A stretch of DNA of 7,980 bases from JAICIG01 sp035532215 (GTDB lineage: Bacteria > Planctomycetota > Planctomycetia > Pirellulales > JAICIG01). This document shows, piece by piece, positions 1 to 6,978 of this stretch. Where the stretch lies: positions 1 to 7,980 of the forward strand of contig DATKRK010000415.1 in NCBI GenBank assembly GCA_035532215.1. Reading direction: 5' to 3'. Under the pieces are notes generated by a model. That model saw nothing but the letters and a program-made list of their open reading frames with translations, was not told the DNA's origin and ran no database searches. The number at the start of each line of letters is the position of its first letter. Within the stretch, counting starts at the first letter, position 1. The translations under genes and the position numbers were made by a program.

Positions 1-468
1 CGGGATGACGCCGGCGACGATGTACGTGCTCGAATCCGGCCCGAGCGGCGCATTGGGCGTGGGTGCGGAGTTGCCCTGGCAGACGCCGGGGTCGCCGGCT
101 TCCTGTCCGAAATACCGGGTGTTTGGGCCGAGCACGGGATACTGCCCGTCGGCGGGACACGGCCTGCGGCCGTTGAAGGCCATGAAGCTGCGCATATGTT
201 CTTCGACGGTTTCGAGCTTCTGCACGTCGCTGATGGTTTTGGCGTTGTCGTTGCCGGCTTCCGGCAGGACCGACACCATCAGCATCGCCGCCGCCAGTAG
301 GAAGATGCTCATGAAGATGAGCGAGAAGCCACCCTCGCTCCTGCGGAGCTTCCGCCTGCGCTGCGCTTCGGCGTGACGGGTCGGCGCGACATGGCCGCTC
401 TCGCCGGAACGCCCGGCGTGTACCGCCGTCCTGGCGGCGGGCAGTACGGGCTTGCGGAAAGGCGTCAT
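1..468 (-). CDS. Prepilin/pseudopilin-like protein, C-terminus beyond window
   Basis: The frame is open from an ATG at 468 to the window edge, giving 156 residues. An in-frame TGA three codons before the ATG fixes the start to this ATG or the TTG two codons earlier. Residues 1-45 are polar and basic (RRRKLRRSE at 38-45 region), followed by GG|F at 46-48 and one hydrophobic helix at about 48-69. This is the type IV prepilin pattern, in which a prepilin peptidase would cut after Gly47. Position +5 of the mature protein is Phe52 rather than the usual Glu, as in GspK-like minor pseudopilins. The rest is periplasmic-like and includes an NGRRPCPADG segment (Cys104) and Cys130, which could form a disulphide. 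The leader of about 47 residues is long for a prepilin. No clear Shine-Dalgarno sequence precedes the ATG. The gene lies downstream of, and in line with, the methylase-helicase gene. A role in a pilus or secretion apparatus is inferred; a membrane-anchored protein of another type remains possible. Confidence 0.72.
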   Translation of the reverse strand, partial: MTPFRKPVLPAARTAVHAGRSGESGHVAPTRHAEAQRRRKLRRSEGGFSLIFMSIFLLAAAMLMVSVLPEAGNDNAKTISDVQKLETVEEHMRSFMAFNGRRPCPADGQYPVLGPNTRYFGQEAGDPGVCQGNSAPTPNAPLGPDSSTYIVAGVIP

Positions 469-507
469 AAGCAATCAACGGCTGCGTTTCATCCGTACAA
501 GGATAGG

Positions 508-637
508 GGAGAAGGGTTAACATCGCGTTAAGCGATGGCCGCCCTACAGCAGGCTCAACTGCCGCGCCTTCTGCCATTTCTGGCGTTCGACCAATTCCTG
601 ATAGCCGGACTTTGGCATAGTGTTAGGCTCCTGTTCC
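508..637. repeat. Direct repeat copy A (displaced 3' end of the large gene)
   Basis: This stretch matches 1370-1499 without gaps at an offset of 862 bp. By hand count, 508-551 is 44/44 identical, 552-616 is 57/65, and 617-637 is 13/21, about 88% overall. The perfect block spans intergenic sequence, a hairpin, the stop codon and the last codons of the methylase-helicase reading frame. Similarity ends abruptly at 507/508 on the pilin-gene side. Together with copy B it brackets the ankyrin gene. Confidence 0.9.
521..537. repeat. Interlaced palindrome in repeat A
   Basis: CATCGC-gttaa-GCGATG forms a 6-bp stem with a 5-base loop. It interlocks with TTAAC-atcgc-GTTAA at 517-531, so the order of arms is 1-2-1'-2'. 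Only one of the two hairpins can form at a time. No T-run follows on either strand, so it is a poor intrinsic terminator. It could be a recombination core or a protein-binding site. Confidence 0.6.
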
Positions 638-672
638 ATCTCGCGCGGCAGGCCGATAGGGCGAGCGGCCGA
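544..672 (-). pseudogene. C-terminal fragment of a second methylase-helicase copy
   Basis: Read on the minus strand, this frame ends in KSGYQELVERQKWQKARQ then LSLL and a TAG stop. It matches the last residues of the intact large protein with mostly conservative changes (I/V, N/K, D/E in the EQxPxTxPKSGYQEL segment). Upstream the frame is closed by TGA at 673-675, and nothing resembling the helicase precedes it. It is therefore a detached tail of a diverged homologue or a displaced original gene end. An ATG at 639 (31 codons) or at the Met just before PKSG, which has AGGAG about 9 nt upstream, could allow a tiny peptide to be made. There is no evidence that it is functional. Confidence 0.75.
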
Positions 673-782
673 TCAAGGCAGAACCAGAGGCGTAAGGCAT
701 TGAAGTATCTGCTCAAGTACAAATGTCACGAAACTGTAACGTGTCAATCAGCCGAGATGGTGGTACTGCAGTCATAACCAGA

Positions 783-789
783 GGAGGGG
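783..789 (+). promoter_or_regulatory. Shine-Dalgarno site of the ankyrin gene
   Basis: GGAGGGG lies 8 nt before the ATG at 798. It decides the start codon over the in-frame ATG at 723, which has no such site and would add a 25-residue stretch unrelated to ankyrin repeats. Confidence 0.75.
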
Positions 790-797
790 CAGGTACG

Positions 798-1307
798 ATG
801 GTTAAAACAAATGAGAAAATCAGGGACGAGGATCGTCGGCAGACACTGCTGGAGCAAGACGAACTTGACCGAAAATTGCTCCAGGCAGCCTTCGATGATG
901 ATATACGAGCGGCAAAAGCCGCCTTGAAGGATGGCGCCAGAGTATGGGCGAGAGGAGAGGATGGAGAGCAGGCGTTGCACGAGGCCGTTGGCGGCAACGA
1001 TGTCAGCTTTGTCAAAATGCTTTTGGACGCTGGAGCAGATGTGAACGCCAAGGATCACTATGACAATACTCCGTTACATGATGCGGCGGTTGCTTCCAAC
1101 AAGGGTGATGTAGCAAAGATCCTGATCGACGCGGGGGCGAAGCTCACGGCGCGAAACAAGCACGGCAAAACGCCCCTGGATGACGCCGTCGCTCATGGAA
1201 AGAGCGAAGTGGCCAAAGTTATAGAAGACGCCATCGCAGCGCGCAAGGCCGGCAAGGACTTCAGGACGCGGGCGAAGCCAAGAAAAGACCAAGGCCGTGA
1301 AAGGTGA
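798..1307 (+). CDS. Ankyrin-repeat protein (169 aa), cargo gene
   Basis: The start is the ATG at 798, chosen for its strong Shine-Dalgarno site. Residues 1-22 are highly charged. About four ankyrin units follow: a degenerate one at 23-55, a clear one at 56-88 (ALHEAV, LLDAGADVNAKD), one at 89-121 (TPLHDAA, LIDAGAKLTARN) and a final one from 122 to about 147 (TPLDDAVAHG). Residues 148-169 form a basic tail. There is no signal peptide or membrane segment, so it is expected to be cytosolic and to act through protein-protein contacts; its partner cannot be told from sequence. It is encoded against its neighbours, its codon use is visibly AT-richer than theirs, and it is bracketed by 862-bp-spaced direct repeats, all of which suggest horizontal gain. 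It could be a defence, anti-defence or host-interaction factor. The repeat fold is secure; the role is not. Confidence 0.88.
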   Translation: MVKTNEKIRDEDRRQTLLEQDELDRKLLQAAFDDDIRAAKAALKDGARVWARGEDGEQALHEAVGGNDVSFVKMLLDAGADVNAKDHYDNTPLHDAAVASNKGDVAKILIDAGAKLTARNKHGKTPLDDAVAHGKSEVAKVIEDAIAARKAGKDFRTRAKPRKDQGRER

Positions 1308-1369
1308 TAAGCAATGCACCGCGACGATGGTGTGGCCGGCGCCTCATGGCGAGGGCGGCATCGCGTGGC
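1308..1369. other. Junction between ankyrin gene and repeat B
   Basis: About 60 bp after the ankyrin stop codon belong to neither the ankyrin gene nor the repeat. The stretch is GC-rich (GGCCGGCGCC) and carries no run of T that would make a terminator. It holds the right-hand junction of the inserted segment. Confidence 0.5.
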
Positions 1370-1499
1370 GGAGAAGGGTTAACATCGCGTTAAGCGATGG
1401 CCGCCCTACAGCAAGCTCAACTGCCGCGCCTTCTGCCAATTCTGGCGCTCGATGAGTTCCTGGTATCCGGACTTTGGCTCGGTGAAGGGATCCTGCTCC
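1370..1499. repeat. Direct repeat copy B (native 3' end of the large gene)
   Basis: This is the partner of the repeat at 508-637. Here the coding portion is continuous with the full methylase-helicase gene, so this copy provides the working C-terminus. Left of 1370 the sequence is unrelated to that left of 508, which marks the junction with the ankyrin insert. Confidence 0.9.
1383..1399. repeat. Interlaced palindrome in repeat B
   Basis: This is an identical copy of the hairpin at 521-537, just after the stop codon of the methylase-helicase gene. The overlapping TTAAC/GTTAA arms lie at 1379-1393. It may help end or process the mRNA, but the lack of a T-run argues against a standard terminator. 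Confidence 0.6.
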
Positions 1500-4400
1500 G
1501 TCTTGGTAGCCGCGGGCGAAACTTCGGCGCCAGCAGCCGGTGCAAGATCGGGCAGCGCGGCAGCGGCAGTAGAGGAAGAGGGGGCCGCCGGCGATGCCGA
1601 GCTATCCGAATCAACAACCTCCGGCGAAGCACGTAGCCTGCCGGTCTTCCTGCGAATGCGGGTCGTGACCGGTTCGGCCGCCGTGCCGCCCTTGCGGCTT
1701 CCGATCCGCTCAGGCGCCGCATCGATCGTGTGCGAGGCTTTGAGCGCCTTGATCCGCTCGGCCAGTTCATGGGCCGGCGGCAGCGGTTCGCCGCCTTCCT
1801 CGGCGGTTGTCCCGGAAAGAACCGCTTTTAGCTGCCCGCGCAGGTGAGTCAGTTGACTGAAATAGTCCTCATGCGCGAACACCGCCCCGATGCGGGACTG
1901 GTAGTCCCGAAGCTGGGACTCGGCGATGGCGAGATCCTCCCTAGCCTCGGCGAGTTGGGCCTCGTAGCCGCCGGCCAGGCGGTCGAGGGCGTTCAGGATT
2001 GCTCGCGGGCCGTGATGGTCGCGGGAAAGCGCCAGGTGGCGCGTCGCAGCGCCTTCGAGGAATAGCTCCGGCCCGCCCAGCGGCCGCAGCAGCAAACCAA
2101 ATCGCAAGCCGCGATAGACGCCGAGTTCGACGCGCTGCGGCTCCCGCACCGATTCCGGCAGCGATTTGAGCCGGGTGCCGAGGGCGTCCATCACCTCGTC
2201 GCGGGGAACCGGGCGGCCGCCGATGACCACGCGATCGTTGGCATGGACGGCCAGCATCGCAGAATCTTCCTTCAGGTCGGTGACGCGCTTCGTGCGTCTC
2301 TCGATCGTCTCGGGCAGTTCGCGCACGTTGCGGCGGGCGACGTACTGCTCGTCGGCGTGGTTGCGTTTCAGGATGGCAAGGCGCTGTAATTCGGCGTCGG
2401 CCTCGGCGAGGGTCAGCACGGCCGGGTTGCCGGAAGCGATGGCCTTCACCTCGGCGTAGCTCAGTTCCTGGCCGCCGATGTCCTCGGCGCGGCGGACGGC
2501 GCTGTCGCCGGTCATCACCTGGGCGATGAACCGCGCCTTGGTCTCCAATGCCTGCCACATATAAGCGTCAAAGCTGCCTTCGGTGACGTAACGATAGATC
2601 GCGACTTCCTCGTTGGTATTGCCCTGCCGCAGAATGCGGCCTTCGCGCTGCTCGACTTCGGCAGGCTTCCACGGGGCGTCGAGATGGTGCAACGCCGCCA
2701 GCCGCTTCTGCACGTTGGTGCCGGTGCCCATCTTCGCGGTGCTGCCCAGCAGCACACGGACGGCGCCGGAGCGGACGCGGTCGAAGAGCGACTGTTTCTT
2801 GGCGTCGGAATCGGCGTCGCCGATCGTGGCAATCTGCTCGCGCGGGATGCCGCGGGCGACCAGCTTGTTTACAACGTCGTGATAGACCGAAAAACCCCAC
2901 GGCGTCGGGTTGACGCCCATGTCGCAGAAGACAAGCTGCGTGCCGCGCGTGGCTTCCGTGCGTTGCCAGACGTTGGCGACGTTTTCGATGAGGGCGTTAA
3001 TCTTCGAGTCGGGATGGTCGGAGGCGGTCTGCGACAACAGCCGTGCGTCGAGGGCCAGCTTGCGGCCGTCGGTGGTGATGGCAAGCGCATTGTCGGTGCG
3101 GGGATCGACCTTCTCGCGGCGGATGCGGTCGTAGCGGGCGACCAACTCGCTTTGAATCTTCCCCTGCTCGAACGACATCGGGCAGGCAACGATGGCGGGC
3201 TTGCCGCCTTGAAGCCTTGGGCGCGGGAGGTCGAGCATCTCGGCGGTCTGCACGTCGGAGAAGGCGCGGAACATCTGCTGGAGTTCCGGCAGGTTGGTGA
3301 ATTTCGCGAAGCGGCTGCGCGGACGTAAGCTCGCCCCGTCCGGCGAAATCTCCATCGTGTCGACCACTTCGCCGAAGGTCGCCGCCCAGGCGTCGAAATG
3401 ATCGATGCCGCGCGACTCCAGCCCGTCCGGGTCGAGGAACCGCTGGATGGTGTACATTTCCACCATCGTGTTGGAGATCGGCGTGCCGGTGGCAAACGTC
3501 ACGCCGTGGCCGGGATGCAGCCGGTGCAGGTAGCGGGCCTTCATATAGAGGTCGAAAGCGCGCTCGCTTCCGCCGGTCTGGATGCCGGCGACGCGGTCCA
3601 TCTTGGTCGGCGTCTCCAGATTCTTGAAGTAGTGCGACTCGTCGATGAAGACGTGATCGACGCCCAGTTCGTCGAACACCAGCCCGTCGTCTTTCTTGGC
3701 CTCGGCCAGCAGGTCGCGCAAGCGTTCCTCGCGGGCGAGTTTCTGCTTCTCGATGGTCTTGATGATGTTGCGGCGCTTGCCGCCGGAATCCGAGGCGGCG
3801 GCGCTGTCGCGGAGCAGCCGGTCGTAGTCTCTGATCTGCTCGCGCAGGAACTCGGCCTGGTAGTCGCGCGACATGCCGATCCGCTCGAAGGACGAATGCG
3901 TCACGATGATGCCGTCCCAAACGCCCGAGGCGATCTTGGCGGTCAGCATCTTGCGGCGGTCGCGGGTCAGGTCTTCCTTGGCGGCGACGAGCAGCTTGGC
4001 GGTCGGGTAAAGCTGCATGAATTCGCGGGCGAACTGCTCCAGCATATGGTTGGGTACGACGAACATCGGCTTTTTGATAAGCCCGGCCTGCTTCATCTTC
4101 ATGCCGGTCGCGGCCATCGTGAAGGTCTTGCCGGCGCCGACGGCATGGGCGAGCAGCGTATTGCCGCTGCTCATGCCGCGCCATACGGCGTCCTCCTGGT
4201 GCGGGCGGAGCGAGACTGCCTTGCTCATGCCGGGGAAGTCGAGATGCGAGCCGTCGAACCGGCGCAGCCGCACGTTGTTGTAGGTGTCGTTGTAAATCCG
4301 CACGAGGCGCTCGGTGCGGTCGGGATCGGAGAAGATCCAGGAGCGGAACTTCTCCTTGATCTGCTTCTGCTTCTCGCGGGCGGCGAGCGTCGCCTCCTGG

Positions 4401-6577
4401 TTCAGCACACGCTCTTCCCGGCTGCCGTTTAAGATCGTGTCATAGATGGCGGGCGTCTTGAGGTTGAGTGCCAATTCCAACAATGTCGGACCGCCGGCGC
4501 GGGCCGTGCCGTATTCGGAGGTGGCGGCGACCGACGCCTGAACGCTGTAATTGGCATCAACGCTCCATACGGCGTCTTTCTTGAGATGCGCCACCTTGAT
4601 CGAGGCCGGTGCGACGCGGAACAGTTCGGCGGCGAATGCCTGGATGTCGGGAACGGGAATCCACGGGGCGCCCAGGTTGGCGTCGATATCGCCGGGCAGC
4701 ACGTCCTCGGGCTGCACAACTTTCAGCGCCTCGACGTTGCGGGCGAACTCGGGGCCGGCGGCCTCGGCAGAGGCCAGCTTGGCGCGAACATTACCCGACA
4801 GGTAGGCGTCGGCCGTCTGCCAACTCTTCGATTCCGGGTCGAGATAGATCAGGTCGCCCAGTTCCTCGATGATGCGCTTTTCCAGATGGCCGTAGAGTTC
4901 GGCGATGTAGGGCAGGTCGACCGTGCCGCGGTGATTGAGCGAGACGAGCAAGCCGTCCTCGGCGCTCGCGACCGACGTGACCGGCTGCGGCGGGCCGACC
5001 ACGTCCTTCTGCATGATGGCGGATTTTTGCGCCTTGCCGGTCGACTCATCGTATTCTTCGAGCGACATCACCAGCATGGCGTCCGGGTCTTCCCGGAATT
5101 TCACCAGGTTGGGCATGCGGCGGATGAGCGTGCCTTCCTTGGTCTGGCCGAAGGTCGTCTTGTTGATCGGGCCGTAGACGCTCTCGAACAGGTCGTAATA
5201 GAGGTTGAGATTGCGGCGCGCCTGCTTGCGGTGCTCATCCGGCCAGCCCTCGTTCTGGCTTTGCAGCACGCGGCGGGCATGGTCACGCAGCCCGATCAGC
5301 GCCGCCAGCCGCTTGCCGGTCATGGTGCCGTTCGCCTTCAGGAGCGTGCCGCCATAGGTGACGGGAGCGGCCCGGCCGTCCACCACCTGGCAGATGACGC
5401 GATCGTCGCCGACGAAGAAGCTGCCCTCGGTGATATGGTTCAGCGGCGGCGGGGGCGTGAAAGCGGCCGCATGCGGCTTTGCGGCCTCGGGCTCCGTCGC
5501 CGCAGTCGAGGCGACGTTCTCGGGCAATCGCCGGATCGCCTCGCGGAGTTGCTCAGCCAGATCGCCGTTTGCATTCAGGCTGTAACCGGCGCTATAGAGC
5601 CGGTCCTTGCGGCTCCACGTGCCCAGCACCATTGCAGGATTCCGCAGGAAGTATTTGTTGATCGGTATCTCGGCGTCCTCGATGGCAAGCGGTTCCGTAT
5701 GCAACCACTCGGGATCGGCGTGGTTGGGTTCCTCGCCCGGCGCCCGCTTGCGGAGGAACACGATGTCGGTGACGACGCGCGTGCCCTCGCGGGCAAAGGC
5801 GTCGGAGGGCAGCCGGACGGCGCCGAGGAAGTCGGCCTTGGCGGCCAGGTGCTCCCGCAACTCGGCGTTCTGCTTATCCAGCGTGAAATGCGACGTGACC
5901 AGCGCCATGATGCCGCCGGGCTTCAGGCCATCCAGGGACTTGGCGAAGAAGAAATCATGCAACGCCAGCTTCCTGCCACCGTACTCGAGCTTCACGTCGG
6001 CAAACGGAACGTTGCCGATGACGGCATTGATGCGGCCTTCCGGCAGGCGGGTGTCGCGGAAGTTTTCGATGCGGATGTCGGCGGCTGGAAACCGCGCCCG
6101 CGCAATTCGCCCGGAAATGCCGTCCAGCTCGACGCCGATGAACCGCATGCCCTTGGGCGCAAGCGACATAAAGTTGCCGATGCCGCAGCCGGGTTCCAGG
6201 ACGGTCGCCGTGGCAGGAACGCCGAACCGGGCCAGTGGCTCGTGCATCGCCGCCATGACGACGGGCGCCGTGTAGAAGGCATTGAACGTCGTTCGCTTGG
6301 CGCTGGCGTATTCCTCATCGGAAAGCAGCGACCGCAGCTCGTCGCCCAGCACCTGCCAGCCGTGATCCTTGTAGCGGCCGGTCACCGGATCGGGAAATAG
6401 CGACAGGGCGACCGCCCCGAATCCGGGAAAGCGGGCGAGTGTTGCCCGTTCGTCGTCCGTCGCCAGTCTTCGCTCCTGCTCGATCCGCTTCAGCGTGCGA
6501 ATGGCTGCGATAATGTCGCGGGCCTTCGCCTTCTCTCCGCTCGCAATAACTGTTGTCGCCGCATTTGTGCCTTCCAT
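1406..6577 (-). CDS. N12-class adenine methyltransferase-helicase fusion (P1 DarB-like)
   Basis: The ATG at 6577 has GGAAGGAG 8 nt upstream and gives 1,723 residues. Family-like sequence (KARDIIAAIRTLK) begins by residue 17, so this start keeps the whole core. The frame stays open upstream to 7414, but that part overlaps another gene or is Pro/Ser-rich; a GTG at 6961 is a less likely start. Residues about 95-300 form the methyltransferase: SAM-binding VLEPGCGIGNF at 126-136, acidic Glu150, and NVPF at 189-192 in place of NPPF/Y. The helicase follows: Walker A VGAGKT at 813-818, DESH at 979-982, TGTP at 1030-1033, and QREGRILRQGN at 1310-1320 (motif VI). Helical, probably coiled-coil segments lie near 1385-1440 and 1535-1590, then a Ser/Ala/Pro-rich linker (1650-1690) and a conserved-looking tail. 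In P1, the related DarB travels with phage DNA and blocks type I restriction. Protection of transferred DNA is the likely role here, by inference. Confidence 0.93.
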   Translation of the reverse strand: MEGTNAATTVIASGEKAKARDIIAAIRTLKRIEQERRLATDDERATLARFPGFGAVALSLFPDPVTGRYKDHGWQVLGDELRSLLSDEEYASAKRTTFNAFYTAPVVMAAMHEPLARFGVPATATVLEPGCGIGNFMSLAPKGMRFIGVELDGISGRIARARFPAADIRIENFRDTRLPEGRINAVIGNVPFADVKLEYGGRKLALHDFFFAKSLDGLKPGGIMALVTSHFTLDKQNAELREHLAAKADFLGAVRLPSDAFAREGTRVVTDIVFLRKRAPGEEPNHADPEWLHTEPLAIEDAEIPINKYFLRNPAMVLGTWSRKDRLYSAGYSLNANGDLAEQLREAIRRLPENVASTAATEPEAAKPHAAAFTPPPPLNHITEGSFFVGDDRVICQVVDGRAAPVTYGGTLLKANGTMTGKRLAALIGLRDHARRVLQSQNEGWPDEHRKQARRNLNLYYDLFESVYGPINKTTFGQTKEGTLIRRMPNLVKFREDPDAMLVMSLEEYDESTGKAQKSAIMQKDVVGPPQPVTSVASAEDGLLVSLNHRGTVDLPYIAELYGHLEKRIIEELGDLIYLDPESKSWQTADAYLSGNVRAKLASAEAAGPEFARNVEALKVVQPEDVLPGDIDANLGAPWIPVPDIQAFAAELFRVAPASIKVAHLKKDAVWSVDANYSVQASVAATSEYGTARAGGPTLLELALNLKTPAIYDTILNGSREERVLNQEATLAAREKQKQIKEKFRSWIFSDPDRTERLVRIYNDTYNNVRLRRFDGSHLDFPGMSKAVSLRPHQEDAVWRGMSSGNTLLAHAVGAGKTFTMAATGMKMKQAGLIKKPMFVVPNHMLEQFAREFMQLYPTAKLLVAAKEDLTRDRRKMLTAKIASGVWDGIIVTHSSFERIGMSRDYQAEFLREQIRDYDRLLRDSAAASDSGGKRRNIIKTIEKQKLAREERLRDLLAEAKKDDGLVFDELGVDHVFIDESHYFKNLETPTKMDRVAGIQTGGSERAFDLYMKARYLHRLHPGHGVTFATGTPISNTMVEMYTIQRFLDPDGLESRGIDHFDAWAATFGEVVDTMEISPDGASLRPRSRFAKFTNLPELQQMFRAFSDVQTAEMLDLPRPRLQGGKPAIVACPMSFEQGKIQSELVARYDRIRREKVDPRTDNALAITTDGRKLALDARLLSQTASDHPDSKINALIENVANVWQRTEATRGTQLVFCDMGVNPTPWGFSVYHDVVNKLVARGIPREQIATIGDADSDAKKQSLFDRVRSGAVRVLLGSTAKMGTGTNVQKRLAALHHLDAPWKPAEVEQREGRILRQGNTNEEVAIYRYVTEGSFDAYMWQALETKARFIAQVMTGDSAVRRAEDIGGQELSYAEVKAIASGNPAVLTLAEADAELQRLAILKRNHADEQYVARRNVRELPETIERRTKRVTDLKEDSAMLAVHANDRVVIGGRPVPRDEVMDALGTRLKSLPESVREPQRVELGVYRGLRFGLLLRPLGGPELFLEGAATRHLALSRDHHGPRAILNALDRLAGGYEAQLAEAREDLAIAESQLRDYQSRIGAVFAHEDYFSQLTHLRGQLKAVLSGTTAEEGGEPLPPAHELAERIKALKASHTIDAAPERIGSRKGGTAAEPVTTRIRRKTGRLRASPEVVDSDSSASPAAPSSSTAAAALPDLAPAAGAEVSPAATKTEQDPFTEPKSGYQELIERQNWQKARQLSLL

Positions 6578-6585
6578 AGCCTGAT

Positions 6586-6593
6586 CTCCTTCC
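6586..6593 (-). promoter_or_regulatory. Shine-Dalgarno site deciding the large gene's start
   Basis: Read on the minus strand this is GGAAGGAG, 8 nt before the ATG at 6577. No comparable site precedes the ATG at 7414 or the GTG at 6961, so it favours the 1,723-residue product over the longest open frame. Confidence 0.75.
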
Positions 6594-6601
6594 GTGGTTT
6601 G

Positions 6602-6780
6602 CGGCCCCGCCACCGGGGCCTCGCGGCACGAAAGGGAATCAGCGGCAAGCCGGGGCGAAGCGAGCGCAGCGACCGGGCAAGCGGAAAGTTGGGGGAGACC
6701 TTCAGGGGGAACCGGCTTTCCGCTTGCGCGGCCCGGCGGCTGATTCAACGTGCCGCCATGAGAGGCCACGGGCGGGGCCG
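6602..6780. repeat. Large imperfect palindrome upstream of the large gene
   Basis: Five blocks pair in perfect mirror order. They are CGGCCCCGCC 6602-6611 with 6771-6780, GGCCTC 6617-6622 with 6762-6767, GCGGCACG 6623-6630 with 6749-6756, GAATCAGC 6636-6643 with 6739-6746, and GCAAGCGGAAAG 6677-6688 with 6716-6727. The central loop is 6689-6715. The left arm carries an extra stretch near 6650-6676. In the mRNA of the large gene this hairpin would end about 9 nt before the Shine-Dalgarno site. It may be a repeat element, a protein-binding site or a translation-control structure. Confidence 0.85.
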
Positions 6781-6978
6781 AAGGAGGAACAGGACTATCG
6801 GATGACGGCGAATCGGCAACGGAGCCTTGCGAACGGCCGGAAGCCGACGAAGTAGCCGACTGCTGAGGCGGCGAAGGAAGAACGTCGCCGGACGGTGAGC
6901 TTTGTTTAACGGGAGCGTCGAAATCGATCAGCGACTGTTTTGCGGGCGGCGAAGCGGTCACGCCGCCACGCGATGCGG

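Larger units (their letters stand above)
6578..6978. other. Intergenic stretch between the small and large genes
   Basis: About 400 bp separate the stop codon of the 108-residue gene from the ATG of the large gene. The large palindrome occupies the half next to the large gene. The other half (6781-6978) is open in the large gene's frame and would read as a Pro/Ser/Ala-rich stretch with an IDFDAP segment. If the GTG at 6961 were used, this would be a disordered N-terminal tail of 128 residues. No Shine-Dalgarno site supports that, so it is treated as non-coding leader with moderate confidence. Confidence 0.5.

Noticed and set aside
5..376. Plus-strand open frame at the left edge
   Set aside because: It is the antisense shadow of the prepilin-like gene, which has a recognisable cleavage site and hydrophobic helix.
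521..537. Intrinsic terminator after the large gene
   Set aside because: The stem is only 6 bp and no run of T follows on either strand.
640..700. 25-codon minus-strand mini-frame beginning MPYASGSALIG, just upstream of the repeat A tail
   Set aside because: It is short, has only a weak upstream GAG, and overlaps the conserved tail frame; nothing supports translation.
700..745. Possible promoter for the ankyrin gene (CTCAAG, 17 bp, TGTAAC)
   Set aside because: Both hexamers are weak matches, so the arrangement could easily be chance.
723..797. N-terminal extension of the ankyrin gene to an ATG at 723
   Set aside because: The ATG at 798 has GGAGGGG at a good distance; the extension adds no ankyrin sequence and has no ribosome site.
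4586..6400. 604-codon plus-strand open frame within the large gene
   Set aside because: It runs antisense to the methyltransferase and linker region in GC-rich DNA; its His/Val/Asp/Gly-rich product shows no family motif and no ribosome site was seen.
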